Shown here in pieces: positions 54,442 through 63,627 of a stretch of DNA of 64,000 nucleotides (positions are counted from its first letter, which is position 1; each line of letters starts with the position of its first letter). This stretch comes from Devosia lucknowensis (lineage in GTDB: Bacteria; Pseudomonadota; Alphaproteobacteria; Rhizobiales; Devosiaceae), in contig NZ_FXWK01000002.1 of NCBI RefSeq assembly GCF_900177655.1, forward strand, positions 868,001 to 932,000, read 5' to 3'. The notes below the pieces were generated by a model that saw only the letters and a program-made list of their open reading frames with translations, searched no databases and was not told the origin of the DNA. The position numbers and the translations under genes were made by a program.

Positions 54442-55419
54442 ATGAAGATCATGCCAAACACAACTGGTCCCCTTGTCGTTGCCCTTCTCTACGATGGTCT
54501 TTGCACCTTCGAATTCGGCATCGTGGCCGAGATTTTTGGTCTGGCACGGCCGGAAATGCCCGTCGGCTGGTACCGCTTCGCCAGTTGCGCGATCGAGGAG
54601 GGACCGCTTCGTGCGCATGGCGGCCTGAAGTTCACGCCGGAACACGGGATCGATCTTGTCGATCAGGCCGACCTGATCGTGGTGCCGGGCTGGAAAGGCG
54701 CCGACCACCCTGTTCCGCCGCAGCTGGTCGAGCGGCTCCGGCGTGCTCACGAGCGCGGCGCGCGGCTGGCTTCCATATGTTCAGGAGCGTTTGTTCTTGC
54801 CGCGACGGGACTGCTCGATGGAGCGACGGCAACGACCCATTGGCGCTACGCCGAGACGCTGGGTGACCGGTTCCCTGCCGTCGCTGTCGACAGGGCGTCC
54901 CTCTACCGCTCTCACGGCCGAATATATACGTCGGCCGGCAGCGCAGCCGGCATCGATCTGCTGATCGAAATTGTCCGGCAGGATTTTGGAGCCGATGCCG
55001 CCAATTCCGTGGCGCGGCGTCTCGTCATGCCCGCGCATCGCCTGGGCGGACAGGCACAGTATCTCGAGCGGCCTGTCCCGGCGCCCCATCAGTCGGAGGT
55101 TGCGCCGCTGCTCGACCGCATACGGGCGGATCTGGCTGGGTCATGGACTGTGTCCAGAATGGCCTCCGAATGCAGAATGAGCCTGCGCACTTTCGTCAGA
55201 CGGTTTGTCGAGGCGACCGGCGTATCGCCGGGCGAGTGGGTGACCGCCGAGCGGATCGAGCAGGCCAAACGGCTTTTGATCGAACGGCGCCACGGACTCG
55301 ATGAAATTGCGCTCGCCGTCGGCATGGGCTCGGTCGACACGCTGCGCCATCATTTCCGCAAACGCATGGGCATCAGCCCCAAAATATTCAGGGATCAGTT
55401 CAGTACGAAAACGGAATGA
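54442..55419 (+). CDS. GlxA family (FtrA-like) AraC-type transcriptional regulator
   Basis: The 325-residue protein has an N-terminal DJ-1/PfpI-like domain (residues about 10-180, with FEFGIVAEIFGLARPEM and the ASICSGAFVLAATG nucleophile-elbow segment) and a C-terminal AraC/XylS double HTH (about 225-320, with RMASECRMSLRTFVRRF and DEIALAVGMGSVDTLRHHFR). FtrA-type members are often paired with rhodanese genes, as here. The effector is unknown. The ATG at 54442 is chosen; a second ATG at 54451 is possible. Confidence 0.88.
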   Translation: MKIMPNTTGPLVVALLYDGLCTFEFGIVAEIFGLARPEMPVGWYRFASCAIEEGPLRAHGGLKFTPEHGIDLVDQADLIVVPGWKGADHPVPPQLVERLRRAHERGARLASICSGAFVLAATGLLDGATATTHWRYAETLGDRFPAVAVDRASLYRSHGRIYTSAGSAAGIDLLIEIVRQDFGADAANSVARRLVMPAHRLGGQAQYLERPVPAPHQSEVAPLLDRIRADLAGSWTVSRMASECRMSLRTFVRRFVEATGVSPGEWVTAERIEQAKRLLIERRHGLDEIALAVGMGSVDTLRHHFRKRMGISPKIFRDQFSTKTE

Positions 55420-55489
55420 ACACGGACTTGTCCCGCCTGATCGTCCCACCAGGCAAATCCCATTACTAAGGCTTCGATTTTCATTGGGG

Positions 55490-55565
<76 letters not shown>

Positions 55566-55643
55566 GCACCGCTCTTGTATATGGAGCCAATCGGCTCCAT
55601 CGGCAAGGGGCGAGGGCCGGGTCGCTCTGGCGGAGCGGTGCAT

Positions 55644-56660
55644 CTAGACGAGCCTGTAGGCGACGAGACTTTCGCCGGTCGCGACCAGGGCGTCCTCGGA
55701 TGATATCAACGGACGGTCGAGGAGCGCAGCGGCGGCGGAGGCGTCGAGGCGCTTGGCATAGCCCAGCTCGCCGATATTGTCGCGCACGTCGCGATCGAAC
55801 AGGGCGTAGAGGCGAACGGCCCAGTCGGGCATTTCCAGACGGGGGACGCGCTTATCGGGGAAGCGTGACCGCAGGATGCGCGCCGCCGCGATGAAATAGA
55901 TGGGTTCGACGGCCATGGGGAAGCGCTGGCCTCCGGCAGCGGGCGCGGTCATGGCGGCGACGTGGGCGGCGGCGACATCGCGTACGTCGACCGGGGTGAT
56001 GGGTATGCGCGGCGCGGCCGGCACGGACCCATCGAGCAGGCGCTTGACGAGAATGGCGGAGGTGCCGGGATCGTCATCGAGCAGCGGGCCGAAGATGGCG
56101 CCGGGATTGATCGTGACAAGATCGTTGTGGCGGCCGGCCGCGTCCATCAATTCCCAGGCCCGGCGCTCGGCGCGGGTCTTGGATTCGATATAGGCGTTGA
56201 CCGGACGGCCATCGAGGCGGGTCCAGTCTGCGGCCGTAAACTGCGGCGCGTCCACCTTTTCGTGGCCATAGGCGATGGCCGCCATGGAGGAGGTGAGGAC
56301 CACACGCTCCACCCCGGCAGCGAGCGCCGCCGCGAGGGCCCGCTCGGTGCCGGCGACGGCAGGGCCGATCAGCTCGTTGCGATCCTCGGGCATCTTGAGC
56401 TGGAACGGCGAGGCGGTGTGCTGGAGAAAACGCACGCCGCGCATCGCCTTTTCCCAGCCGGCATCGGCGCCCAGGTCGAGGGCGACGAAATCGAGGCGGT
56501 CGATGTCGGCCCCGGCACGCGCCAGAGTCTCGCGGACCCGGTCGGCCTTCGAGAGGGAGCGGACGGAGCCGCGTACGCGGTAGCCGGCCTCGAGCAGAGC
56601 CAGGGCGACATGGCCGCCCAGGAAGCCGGAAATGCCGGTGAGAAGTACCGTATCGGACAT
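55644..56660 (-). CDS. NAD(P)-dependent epimerase/dihydroflavonol reductase-like SDR
   Basis: The 338-residue extended SDR has the N-terminal dinucleotide motif [19 protein letters not shown] (residues 5-22), an SSMAAIAYG segment and the [15 protein letters not shown]xxxK catalytic motif (near 157-160). It resembles aldehyde/flavonoid reductases (DFR/Gre2 type); the substrate is unknown. It is divergent from a TetR-family gene, with a 32-bp palindromic operator between them. Confidence 0.9.
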   Translation of the reverse strand: MSDTVLLTGISGFLGGHVALALLEAGYRVRGSVRSLSKADRVRETLARAGADIDRLDFVALDLGADAGWEKAMRGVRFLQHTASPFQLKMPEDRNELIGPAVAGTERALAAALAAGVERVVLTSSMAAIAYGHEKVDAPQFTAADWTRLDGRPVNAYIESKTRAERRAWELMDAAGRHNDLVTINPGAIFGPLLDDDPGTSAILVKRLLDGSVPAAPRIPITPVDVRDVAAAHVAAMTAPAAGGQRFPMAVEPIYFIAAARILRSRFPDKRVPRLEMPDWAVRLYALFDRDVRDNIGELGYAKRLDASAAAALLDRPLISSEDALVATGESLVAYRLV

Positions 56661-56673
56661 GGTTCACTCCTTG

Positions 56674-56705
56674 ATTTGAACGAAATATACGAGTATCGTT
56701 CAAAT
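56674..56705. promoter_or_regulatory. 32-bp palindromic operator for the TetR/SDR divergent pair
   Basis: ATTTGAACGA (56674-56683) and TCGTTCAAAT (56696-56705) are exact complements around a 12-base centre. The site lies 13 bases upstream of the SDR start and 10 bases upstream of the TetR start, overlapping both promoter regions. This is the form of a TetR-family operator; the TetR protein would repress both genes. Confidence 0.75.
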
Positions 56706-56715
56706 AGTTCAATAT

Positions 56716-57291
56716 GTGGAGCGTAATTTGGTGACGGGTGCATCTCCGCGACGGTCGAACAAGCGTGCGCGTGTGCTGGCTGCGGCCAGTACCCTATTCC
56801 TGCGCAACGGGATCAGGGCCACGACCATGGAAGCGATCGCCCGCGAGGCGCAGATCGCCAAGCCGACGCTTTACGCCCAGTTCGCCGACAAGCACGCGAT
56901 CTTTTCGGCGCTGCTTGAACAACTTGTCGCCGACAAGCATGCCGCCTTCGATGCCGCCCTAGGTGGTGAAGGCGCCGTGACCGAACGGACGGGGCGGGCG
57001 CTGGCGGCAAAATTTGGTGTGATTTCTGCCGCCCTCGCGGGGGCCGCGCATGTCGAGGAACTGTTCGCGGCCCATTACGAAGGCGCGGCCCTGTTTGAGC
57101 GATCCAACCAGCGGATTGCCCAAAAGCTGGTCTCGGTCTTTGGAGAGGCCGGTGTCGCGGCGCCGGAGCGCCTGGCTTTTCTCGTGCTGGCGGCTGCCAA
57201 GGGCGTGGCCGAGGCAGGGATTACGGAAGCGCGCCTTGCCGATGACCTGATGCTGCTGGCCGAGCGGCTGGTAGGGCCAGAGGTAACCTAG
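56716..57291 (+). CDS. TetR family transcriptional regulator
   Basis: The 191-residue protein has an N-terminal HTH (residues about 17-60, with TTMEAIAREAQIAKPTLYAQFADK) and an all-helical ligand domain with a C-terminal Tet_C-like helix. It probably represses itself and the divergent SDR reductase via the 56674-56705 palindrome, responding to an unknown aldehyde or drug. The start is GTG; a second GTG at 56731 is possible. Confidence 0.9.
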   Translation: MERNLVTGASPRRSNKRARVLAAASTLFLRNGIRATTMEAIAREAQIAKPTLYAQFADKHAIFSALLEQLVADKHAAFDAALGGEGAVTERTGRALAAKFGVISAALAGAAHVEELFAAHYEGAALFERSNQRIAQKLVSVFGEAGVAAPERLAFLVLAAAKGVAEAGITEARLADDLMLLAERLVGPEVT

Positions 57292-57322
57292 CCGACAGGT
57301 TGTCTCGATCCTTCAACGTCGT

Positions 57323-57392
57323 CACCACCCGGCTCGACCGGGTGGTCCACGCGATGCCTCCAGAAGGTGGGTTGCCCGGTCAAGCCGGGCAA
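57323..57392. repeat. Two GC-rich hairpins between convergent genes
   Basis: Stem 1, ACCACCCGG (57324-57332) and CCGGGTGGT (57338-57346), and stem 2, TTGCCCGG (57372-57379) and CCGGGCAA (57385-57392), each have a 5-base loop. They lie between TetR and the Gfo/Idh gene. The form resembles intergenic palindromes common in Hyphomicrobiales; no T tract is present, so a termination role is unproven. Confidence 0.55.
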
Positions 57393-57431
57393 TGACGATA
57401 GAGTGGAGGGCAAAGGGAGTTCCGACGCCTG

Positions 57432-58433
57432 CTAAACCTTCGCCCACGCCCCCGTCTTTTCGCTTTCAAAAATGGCGTCGATGACCCGCATCGAGGCAAT
57501 GGCATCGTCAACGCCCCAGGGCAGCGGCTTGCGGCCAAGCACGGCCTGGGCGAAGGCCTCGGCCTGTTCGGTGTACTGATCGCAGGCGGGCAGGATTTCG
57601 CGCCGGGCCAGCGAGCCATCGAAGGGGGCGCCGGTATCGACCGTGATGGCGGTGCGCTCATTGGGCGGGGCGTTGAACGGAATGATGATCTCCGCCTTGC
57701 CCTTCGTGCCGAAGACCTGCACGCGCTGATGTGGCGTGGCCTGGGTGGAGCAGGTGAAGCTCAGCTGCCGTCCGCCGCCGAAATCGGCGAGGACGCTGGC
57801 CAGGCGATCGGTGCCGAAACCGGGGTCGCGCTCGACCAGGGAAACGACCCGCTCGGGTTCGCCTTCGAAGAGATAGCGCCCCGCGGTAATGGGATAGCAG
57901 CCGATATCCATGATGCCGCCACCGCCGATATCGGACTGGTTGCGCACATTGGCAGGATCGACATTGTGGTAGGTGAACACCGCGTTGATGGAGCGGATGT
58001 CGCCCAGTTCACCCGAGCGGATGATCTCGCGTATGCGCGCCCATTGCGGATGGAAGCGCACCATGAAGGCTTCGAGAACGATGATGCCGTCGGGAATGTC
58101 GCGCAACTGCTCGGCTTCGCGCGCCGACAGCGCGATCGGCTTTTCGCAGAGGACATGCTTGCCGGCCCGGGCCGCGGCCAGTGTCATGGGGACATGGAGA
58201 TGGTTGGGCAGCGGATTGTAGATGGCGTCGATATCAGGATCGGCAAAAAGCTCTTCGTAGGAGCCGTGGGCCCTGGCAATGCCGAGCTGGTCGGCCGCGG
58301 CGCGGGCCTTGCCGGCGTCGCGCGAGGCGATGGCGACGACCTCGGAACTGGGCGAGCGCTGGATGGCCGGCGTGACCTTCTGCATGCCGATATTGGCGGT
58401 GGACAGGATGCCCCAACGAATTTTATCGGCCAT
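57432..58433 (-). CDS. Gfo/Idh/MocA family NAD(P)-dependent oxidoreductase
   Basis: The 333-residue protein has a Rossmann domain beginning RWGILSTANIG and the CEKPIAL motif (near residue 97) of this family, plus a C-terminal alpha/beta sugar-binding domain with DIGCYPITAGRYLF. Members oxidise sugars or cyclitols such as inositol and glucose-fructose-type substrates; the one here is not known. It is transcribed alone, with hairpins at its 3' side. Confidence 0.92.
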   Translation of the reverse strand: MADKIRWGILSTANIGMQKVTPAIQRSPSSEVVAIASRDAGKARAAADQLGIARAHGSYEELFADPDIDAIYNPLPNHLHVPMTLAAARAGKHVLCEKPIALSAREAEQLRDIPDGIIVLEAFMVRFHPQWARIREIIRSGELGDIRSINAVFTYHNVDPANVRNQSDIGGGGIMDIGCYPITAGRYLFEGEPERVVSLVERDPGFGTDRLASVLADFGGGRQLSFTCSTQATPHQRVQVFGTKGKAEIIIPFNAPPNERTAITVDTGAPFDGSLARREILPACDQYTEQAEAFAQAVLGRKPLPWGVDDAIASMRVIDAIFESEKTGAWAKV

Positions 58434-58618
58434 GACGGTCTCCTCGATTGCTCCACGTGCCTACGCTTGCCAAGCGGGTCAGCGCAAGGGGTCGCGGGGA
58501 AAACCACTCACCGAGATGTCATCGGCGCCTTCCTGCAGTCTGCCTCGGTTCCGCCGCCAAACCCGTGTTAACGTGCGCTTAAGGCCCGGTGGCGGGCCGC
58601 TTGCATCCGGGGCCATCA

Positions 58619-59974
58619 ATGCAGCTCAAGCCTAATGCCTTCCGCCTGCACGAGACCGCGCGCGGCGTCGAAACCATGAGCCGGTTCGCGCTGGCCGTGC
58701 TGGCGCTTGCGTCCGGCGTCTACACCTATCTCGGCGTGCGCGACCTTCTCGACGGGTCGGCGACGTTCGTCTTCTTTGCCGCCATCATCTATTCGGCCGC
58801 CGTGTCGGTCGCCATCTACGCGTTCTGGACCTTCATGCTGCGCTTCGTGCCACTGGTGGTGAGCGGTGCGCAGCGGGCGGCGATGTTCGTTACCATGCTG
58901 GTGGGATGCGGGATGATCATTGCCATGAGCTCCTGGCTCAACGCCGCGGCGCTGGCGGGTTCGGCAGCGCTGGAACAGCATATGGCGGTGACGCTGCAGG
59001 GCTATGCCGAGGATCTGGACAATGCCCATTCGCGGGCCCTGGCCAGCCAGAGCCTGCTGCCCGACGTCGAACGGGCCGCCGCGCGGTTCTCGACCCTGGC
59101 GCAGGACGAGCGCGAAAGCGGGGCGCTGACGGGAACGACCGGCTCGGGCAGCGTCGTGCAGCTGCTGACCCAGATGAGCACGCAGATGAACCAGCTGGCC
59201 GGCACGATCTCGGGATCGCGCGAGGAGGTCGCTGGCCTGTTCACCCAAGGGTCGGACCGCCTCGCCACCATGCGCGAGCTGGTGTCCACACCCGGAGCCA
59301 TCGGCCCACGCTCGGATGCCTTCCAGGCGGAGGCCGTGCAGCTGACGGCCCTGATTGCGGCGCTGCAGCAGACCGATGTGGCAGCCTCGGTGAAGCGGGC
59401 CGCCAGCGACCTGTCGGCCGGCTTCATCGCGCCGGTGGCTGATGGCAGCGTGGGCGATCTCGCCAACCGCCAAACGCAGGTGATGGAAACGGTGCGCGTG
59501 TCGGTGGATGCCCAGTCGGCAGCCCTGACGGCGGCGGCCGACGAAATCCTCGCCACGCCGGCGGTCGAACAGCGCCGCTTCGTGCCATTGTCGTCGGCGG
59601 AAGCGGTTATTCGCTACTGGGGTGATTTCATCCCGTCCTGGGCGGGCGCGATCTCCATCGACCTCCTGCCGGTGGTGCTGGTGCTGACGCTGATGATCGT
59701 CAACGATGCGATGCGCCGCGAGGCGGAAACGCTGCAGGAGGCCGAAACCATCACGGCCGCGGAAATGCTGCGCGCCATGGCGCTTTACAAGCGCATGGAA
59801 GCGGAAGGCGGTGCGGAGGCTGCCGCCGCGCTGGCCCCGCACATTGCCGAGATCGACACGCCGCAGCCGGCGGAGGGGTCGCCCCCCCAGGAAAAACCGG
59901 CAGCCGAGGACGGGACCGTCACGCCGATCGATGCGGCGCAGCGCAAGCGGGGCGACGGACCGCGGCCGGCATGA
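58619..59974 (+). CDS. Membrane protein with periplasmic coiled coil (unknown function)
   Basis: The 451-residue protein has three N-terminal transmembrane helices (about 22-40, 49-76, 84-105), a long helical middle part (about 115-340) rich in Ala, Gln and Thr with coiled-coil character, a fourth helix (about 345-365) and a charged, Glu/Ala-rich cytoplasmic tail. No family is recognised. The ATG at 58619 gives MQLKPNAF; an earlier in-frame ATG at 58589 is possible. Its stop overlaps the next gene's start by four bases (59971-59974), so the two are probably coupled and act together. Confidence 0.72.
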   Translation: MQLKPNAFRLHETARGVETMSRFALAVLALASGVYTYLGVRDLLDGSATFVFFAAIIYSAAVSVAIYAFWTFMLRFVPLVVSGAQRAAMFVTMLVGCGMIIAMSSWLNAAALAGSAALEQHMAVTLQGYAEDLDNAHSRALASQSLLPDVERAAARFSTLAQDERESGALTGTTGSGSVVQLLTQMSTQMNQLAGTISGSREEVAGLFTQGSDRLATMRELVSTPGAIGPRSDAFQAEAVQLTALIAALQQTDVAASVKRAASDLSAGFIAPVADGSVGDLANRQTQVMETVRVSVDAQSAALTAAADEILATPAVEQRRFVPLSSAEAVIRYWGDFIPSWAGAISIDLLPVVLVLTLMIVNDAMRREAETLQEAETITAAEMLRAMALYKRMEAEGGAEAAAALAPHIAEIDTPQPAEGSPPQEKPAAEDGTVTPIDAAQRKRGDGPRPA

Positions 59975-60789
59975 AGAGCGACGCCAATGCCCGGGCCGAT
60001 AGCGACGAGGGACCATTCTACCGGCATCTGATCGCCTCGCTCGCGCGCATCGAGGATGGCGCCATCCTGCGCTTCGCGTTTTTCGCGCTGCTCGCGGGGA
60101 CGATGGGGGTGCTTTACGTCGATTACCGGGAACTCAATGCCAATGCCCCGGCCGACCTGACCTACCAGCCGCAGCCGATCCTGCCGCCGGCCTCGACCGA
60201 GGATGGCGGCGGGCGGGCGCGTCCGGATCTCACCACCGCGCCCGACGTGCTCGACGAACCGCTCAGCATCGGCCTGGGCAGCGGCGGCGTGCTGAGCCTC
60301 ACCGGGACCATCGATCCCGGATCGGGGCAGCGCTTTGCCGACGAGATCGCGGCGCGTGGGGAATATGTGTCAACGGTGCTGCTGGATTCGCCGGGCGGGT
60401 CGGTCAACGATGCCCTGGAGATCGGTCGGCTGATTCTCGAAAAGGGGCTTTCGACCGAGGTGCGCGACGGCGGGCTCTGCGCGTCGTCGTGTCCGATCAT
60501 TTTCGCCTCCGGCACCGAGCGGATTGCCGGGCGGGATGCGGCGATCGGCGTGCACCAGATCTATGCGGCGGCGCTCAGCGCCTCGCCCATCGACGCGTTG
60601 AGCGTGGCTGGCGTGGCCATGTCCGACGCACAGAACGTCACCGCGGAGATTACCCGGCACCTGGGAGAGGCCGGAGTGGATCCGGCACTCTGGATCCATG
60701 CGCTCGAGACGCCACCGGACCGCCTTTACTACTTCACGCCGGAGGAACTCGAGCATTATCGGCTCGTCACAGACATGCCCGATAATTGA
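59971..60789 (+). CDS. Membrane-anchored ClpP/SppA-like (COG3904) protein
   Basis: The 272-residue protein has one N-terminal transmembrane helix (about 32-50) and a ClpP-crotonase-fold periplasmic domain: LSLTGTIDPGSG, LDSPGGSVNDALEIG (oxyanion region, residues 140-143) and LCASSCPIIFASGTERIAG, where the serine in CASSC (170-174) is at the nucleophile position with flanking cysteines. A GVHQIY segment follows. Related proteins are poorly characterised and some lack peptidase activity. It is coupled to the upstream coiled-coil protein. Confidence 0.85.
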   Translation: MKSDANARADSDEGPFYRHLIASLARIEDGAILRFAFFALLAGTMGVLYVDYRELNANAPADLTYQPQPILPPASTEDGGGRARPDLTTAPDVLDEPLSIGLGSGGVLSLTGTIDPGSGQRFADEIAARGEYVSTVLLDSPGGSVNDALEIGRLILEKGLSTEVRDGGLCASSCPIIFASGTERIAGRDAAIGVHQIYAAALSASPIDALSVAGVAMSDAQNVTAEITRHLGEAGVDPALWIHALETPPDRLYYFTPEELEHYRLVTDMPDN

Positions 60790-60856
60790 ATGATCGCAGC
60801 GGGAACCGATGGAGGATCGGCACCGTTGCGGCACAAAAAGCTAGGGAGGCCAAAAA

Positions 60857-61135
60857 ATGACACAAGCCCATATGTTGACCCGCCACCGGGACATCCAGAA
60901 CTGGGTGAACGACCGCGACGGACGGCCGGCGATCGCCCGCGTGCGCGACAGGTTCGGGGACCAGCGCGCGCAGCTCAAGCTGCGGTTTTCGCGCTGCCCG
61001 GAGGGAACCGAGGATGCGGGCATGAGCCCCTGTTCGTGGACGGCGTGGCTTGCAGAACTCGATCGCCAGCAGCTGGCGCTGCGGATCGAGCCCAGCGGCG
61101 ACTGCCAGATCGTGGCGCGTCAGATCATGAACTAG
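60857..61135 (+). CDS. Small conserved-looking protein (unknown function)
   Basis: The 92-residue soluble protein has no signal peptide or membrane segment; three cysteines (in SRCPEG, SPCSW and GDCQIV) and several Trp and Arg residues give a compact fold. It has an unusually strong AGGGAGG ribosome-binding site eight bases before the ATG, which supports expression. The family is not recognised. It is convergent with the diguanylate cyclase and their ends overlap by 11 bases. Confidence 0.68.
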   Translation: MTQAHMLTRHRDIQNWVNDRDGRPAIARVRDRFGDQRAQLKLRFSRCPEGTEDAGMSPCSWTAWLAELDRQQLALRIEPSGDCQIVARQIMN

Positions 61136-62327
61136 AGGTGCCTTCGCGGCGTCCCTCCAGCGGCCGCCGGACATCCGCCACGGCCAGCCGGACGCAATCG
61201 CGTCCGTCGCTCTTGGCCTCGTAGAGTGCGGTATCGGCCCGGCGCATGAGGTCGGCCAGATGATCGGTGGGCATCAATTGCGCCACGCCGAACGAAGCCG
61301 TGACCGCCTGATCGAGGCCGGTGGCTGACGCGGGCATGGTGCGGAAGGCGTTGCGCACGGTTTCGGCGAAGAGTTTGCCAGTCGAAAGGTTGGCGCCCGG
61401 CAGGAGCGCGGCGAATTCCTCGCCCCCCAGGCGGGCAATAACCGAATGGGGCGCGGCGCAATTTCGCAGGACAGCGGCGAAAGCGGCGATCACCTGGTCG
61501 CCTGCGGCATGGCCGAAGCTGTCGTTGATGCTCTTGAAATGATCGAGATCGGCCACGACCATGACGGTCGGGATGCCCGAGCGGGTGGCGACCGACAGTG
61601 CGCGGTCGCCCTGTTCCTCGAAGCCACGGCGATTGAGCAGGCCTGAAAGCGTATCGGTTTCGGACTGGGTGGTGATTTCGGCCATGACATCGCGGACGAT
61701 GATCAGCAGCAGCAAAAGCCCGTTGGTGATCAGCAGCAAGGCGCCCAGGGTCTGGGAATAGGCGGCGTAGTTCGATGCCAGATAGGCCTGCGGCAGCGTG
61801 CCGGAGCCGATGCCGATGGCCATGAACGGCTTGATCAGGAATTGCAGGCCCGAGGCCACGAAGAGCGCAAGGAGCGCATAGTCGAGCGCACGCTTCTGAC
61901 GATGGGCGATGACGACGAAGATGCCCACGGTTTGCACCAGCGCATAGGGCAGCTGATAGAGAATGTTGCGCTCGAGCGTCGTCCGCGGCCAGTCGAGAAT
62001 GGTGATATTGAGCGCCAGGGATGCGACCAGCAGCGCCAGCAGCAGGCGATATGGGGGCTTGACCCGATAGTGATGGGCGAGGCCGACGACGCCGCTGGCC
62101 AGCGCCAGAAGAAAGACCGCGAAGATGCCAAAGCTCACCAGTCGGTGGTCCTGCTGGTAGGGCAGGACGAATTCGAGCACCATGTTGAGTGCGCCGAAGC
62201 CATAGGAAAAGGCGAGCCAGCGCGCGCCGATGGCCGAGCGCCGGAGGGCCGCGACAACGCCAAAGGCGCTGGCGAACATACCGGCGACAAACAGATTTAT
62301 GGCGAGCACAAAGGCAGCGGCGCTCAT
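61125..62327 (-). CDS. Diguanylate cyclase (GGDEF domain) with membrane sensor
   Basis: The 400-residue protein has about seven N-terminal transmembrane helices (residues 1-215) and a C-terminal GGDEF domain with DTLSGLLNRRGFEEQG, a VVADLDHFKSINDSFGH segment and the active-site RLGGEEFAALLPG (near 298-307). This intact A site suggests cyclic-di-GMP synthesis from two GTP. No I-site RxxD is obvious immediately upstream, so feedback inhibition is unclear. No EAL domain is fused. Confidence 0.93.
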   Translation of the reverse strand: MSAAAFVLAINLFVAGMFASAFGVVAALRRSAIGARWLAFSYGFGALNMVLEFVLPYQQDHRLVSFGIFAVFLLALASGVVGLAHHYRVKPPYRLLLALLVASLALNITILDWPRTTLERNILYQLPYALVQTVGIFVVIAHRQKRALDYALLALFVASGLQFLIKPFMAIGIGSGTLPQAYLASNYAAYSQTLGALLLITNGLLLLLIIVRDVMAEITTQSETDTLSGLLNRRGFEEQGDRALSVATRSGIPTVMVVADLDHFKSINDSFGHAAGDQVIAAFAAVLRNCAAPHSVIARLGGEEFAALLPGANLSTGKLFAETVRNAFRTMPASATGLDQAVTASFGVAQLMPTDHLADLMRRADTALYEAKSDGRDCVRLAVADVRRPLEGRREGTSSS

Positions 62328-62392
62328 GAAGGCAATCCCGTCAGGTTGCCGTAATCTTATCCGCTGGCGCAGAACGAGACGTTAATGCGTGA

Positions 62393-63406
62393 TCAGGCGG
62401 CGCGGGGTGCGACACCAAGAGCCTCGGCGATGAGCGCGAATGAGCGACGGCGTAGCGCGTAGGAGTGGATGGTGGTCGTGATCATGACCTCGTCGGCACC
62501 GGCTTCGGCGGCCTTGTGGGTGATCGCCTCGGCCATCCGCTCGGGGCTGCCCACCATCCAAAGCGCGGACTGATGTTCGATGATCTGCTGCTGCTGGGGT
62601 GAAAGCGTGTGGGCCGCGGCCTCTTCTGGCGAGGTCAGCTGGCGCTGCTCGCCGGTGAGGAAACGGGCCCAGTTGACGGCCTGCGAGGTGGCGAGAAATT
62701 TCGCTTCCTCGTCAGTGGGGGCGGTGATCACCGAGAGGCACAGGATGGTCCGGGGCTCCGGAAAATCCTCGGACGGTTGAAATGCCTCGCGATAGGCGGC
62801 GAAAGCCGGCGCGGCGGGCGTATGGCTGAAATGGGCGGCAAAGGCATAGCCGAAGCCGATCTGGCCGGCCGCTTGGGCGCTGGCACCCGAGGAGCCGAGC
62901 AGCCACTTGGGCGGCAGCCGCACGCCGCCCGGGGACACCGGGACGCGCGAGAAGGGGTGATCGGCGGGAAATCCGTCCTCGTCGAAGGCGATGAGTTCGG
63001 ACAGATAGGCGGAAAATTCCTCGCCGCCGCCCGAGCGCAGCGCGCGCATGGCATAGCCGTCGCCGCCCGGTGCGCGGCCGAGGCCGAGGTCGATCCGGCC
63101 AGGATGGAGGGCTTCAAGCGTGCGGTAGGCTTCGGCGATGCGCAAGGGCGCGTGGTTCAGCAGCATGACGCCGCCCGAGCCGACGCGAATTCCCGCCGTC
63201 GCAGCCGCGGCACTGCCGATGAGAATTTCCGGCACGGACGAGGCGATCGAGGGCATGCCGTGATGCTCGGCATACCAGAGCCGCTCATAGCCCAACCGGT
63301 CCGCTTCCTGCGCCAGAAGCACGGTTTCGGTCATGGCCTGCTGGGTCGTCGTGCCCTGGGCGATGGGGGCGAGGTCCTGGAGCGAGAGCGAAAACGGGGC
63401 GGGCAT
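62393..63406 (-). CDS. LLM class flavin-dependent oxidoreductase
   Basis: The 337-residue protein is a luciferase-like monooxygenase of the MsnO8 type, with SLQDLAPIAQGTTTQQAMTETV at the N-terminus (split here), YAEHHGMPSIASSVPEILIG and GRIDLGLGRAPGGDGYAMRAL. Such enzymes use FMNH2 supplied by a separate reductase. The substrate is unknown. The ATG at 63406 (MPAPF) is preferred over a TTG 18 bases upstream. Confidence 0.92.
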   Translation of the reverse strand: MPAPFSLSLQDLAPIAQGTTTQQAMTETVLLAQEADRLGYERLWYAEHHGMPSIASSVPEILIGSAAAATAGIRVGSGGVMLLNHAPLRIAEAYRTLEALHPGRIDLGLGRAPGGDGYAMRALRSGGGEEFSAYLSELIAFDEDGFPADHPFSRVPVSPGGVRLPPKWLLGSSGASAQAAGQIGFGYAFAAHFSHTPAAPAFAAYREAFQPSEDFPEPRTILCLSVITAPTDEEAKFLATSQAVNWARFLTGEQRQLTSPEEAAAHTLSPQQQQIIEHQSALWMVGSPERMAEAITHKAAEAGADEVMITTTIHSYALRRRSFALIAEALGVAPRAA

Positions 63407-63627
63407 GGCAAAGACTTTCGGCAATTGAATTCATCGGTAAATCACGATGATGGGGCCAAAGGTCAAGGGCCAGACGATCAAATGCGCTTGCCTTGGCCAT
63501 TCAAACGGCCTTTACCGTTCGGATGATGAGGGCTGGGGCCGGGTGCTTTTTCGTGACGGCGTGGCTGTTTCGCTCTTGACCGGAGCCGTGCGACCGCGCG
63601 TTATCGGGCGCAGTTTGGGGACACAAC

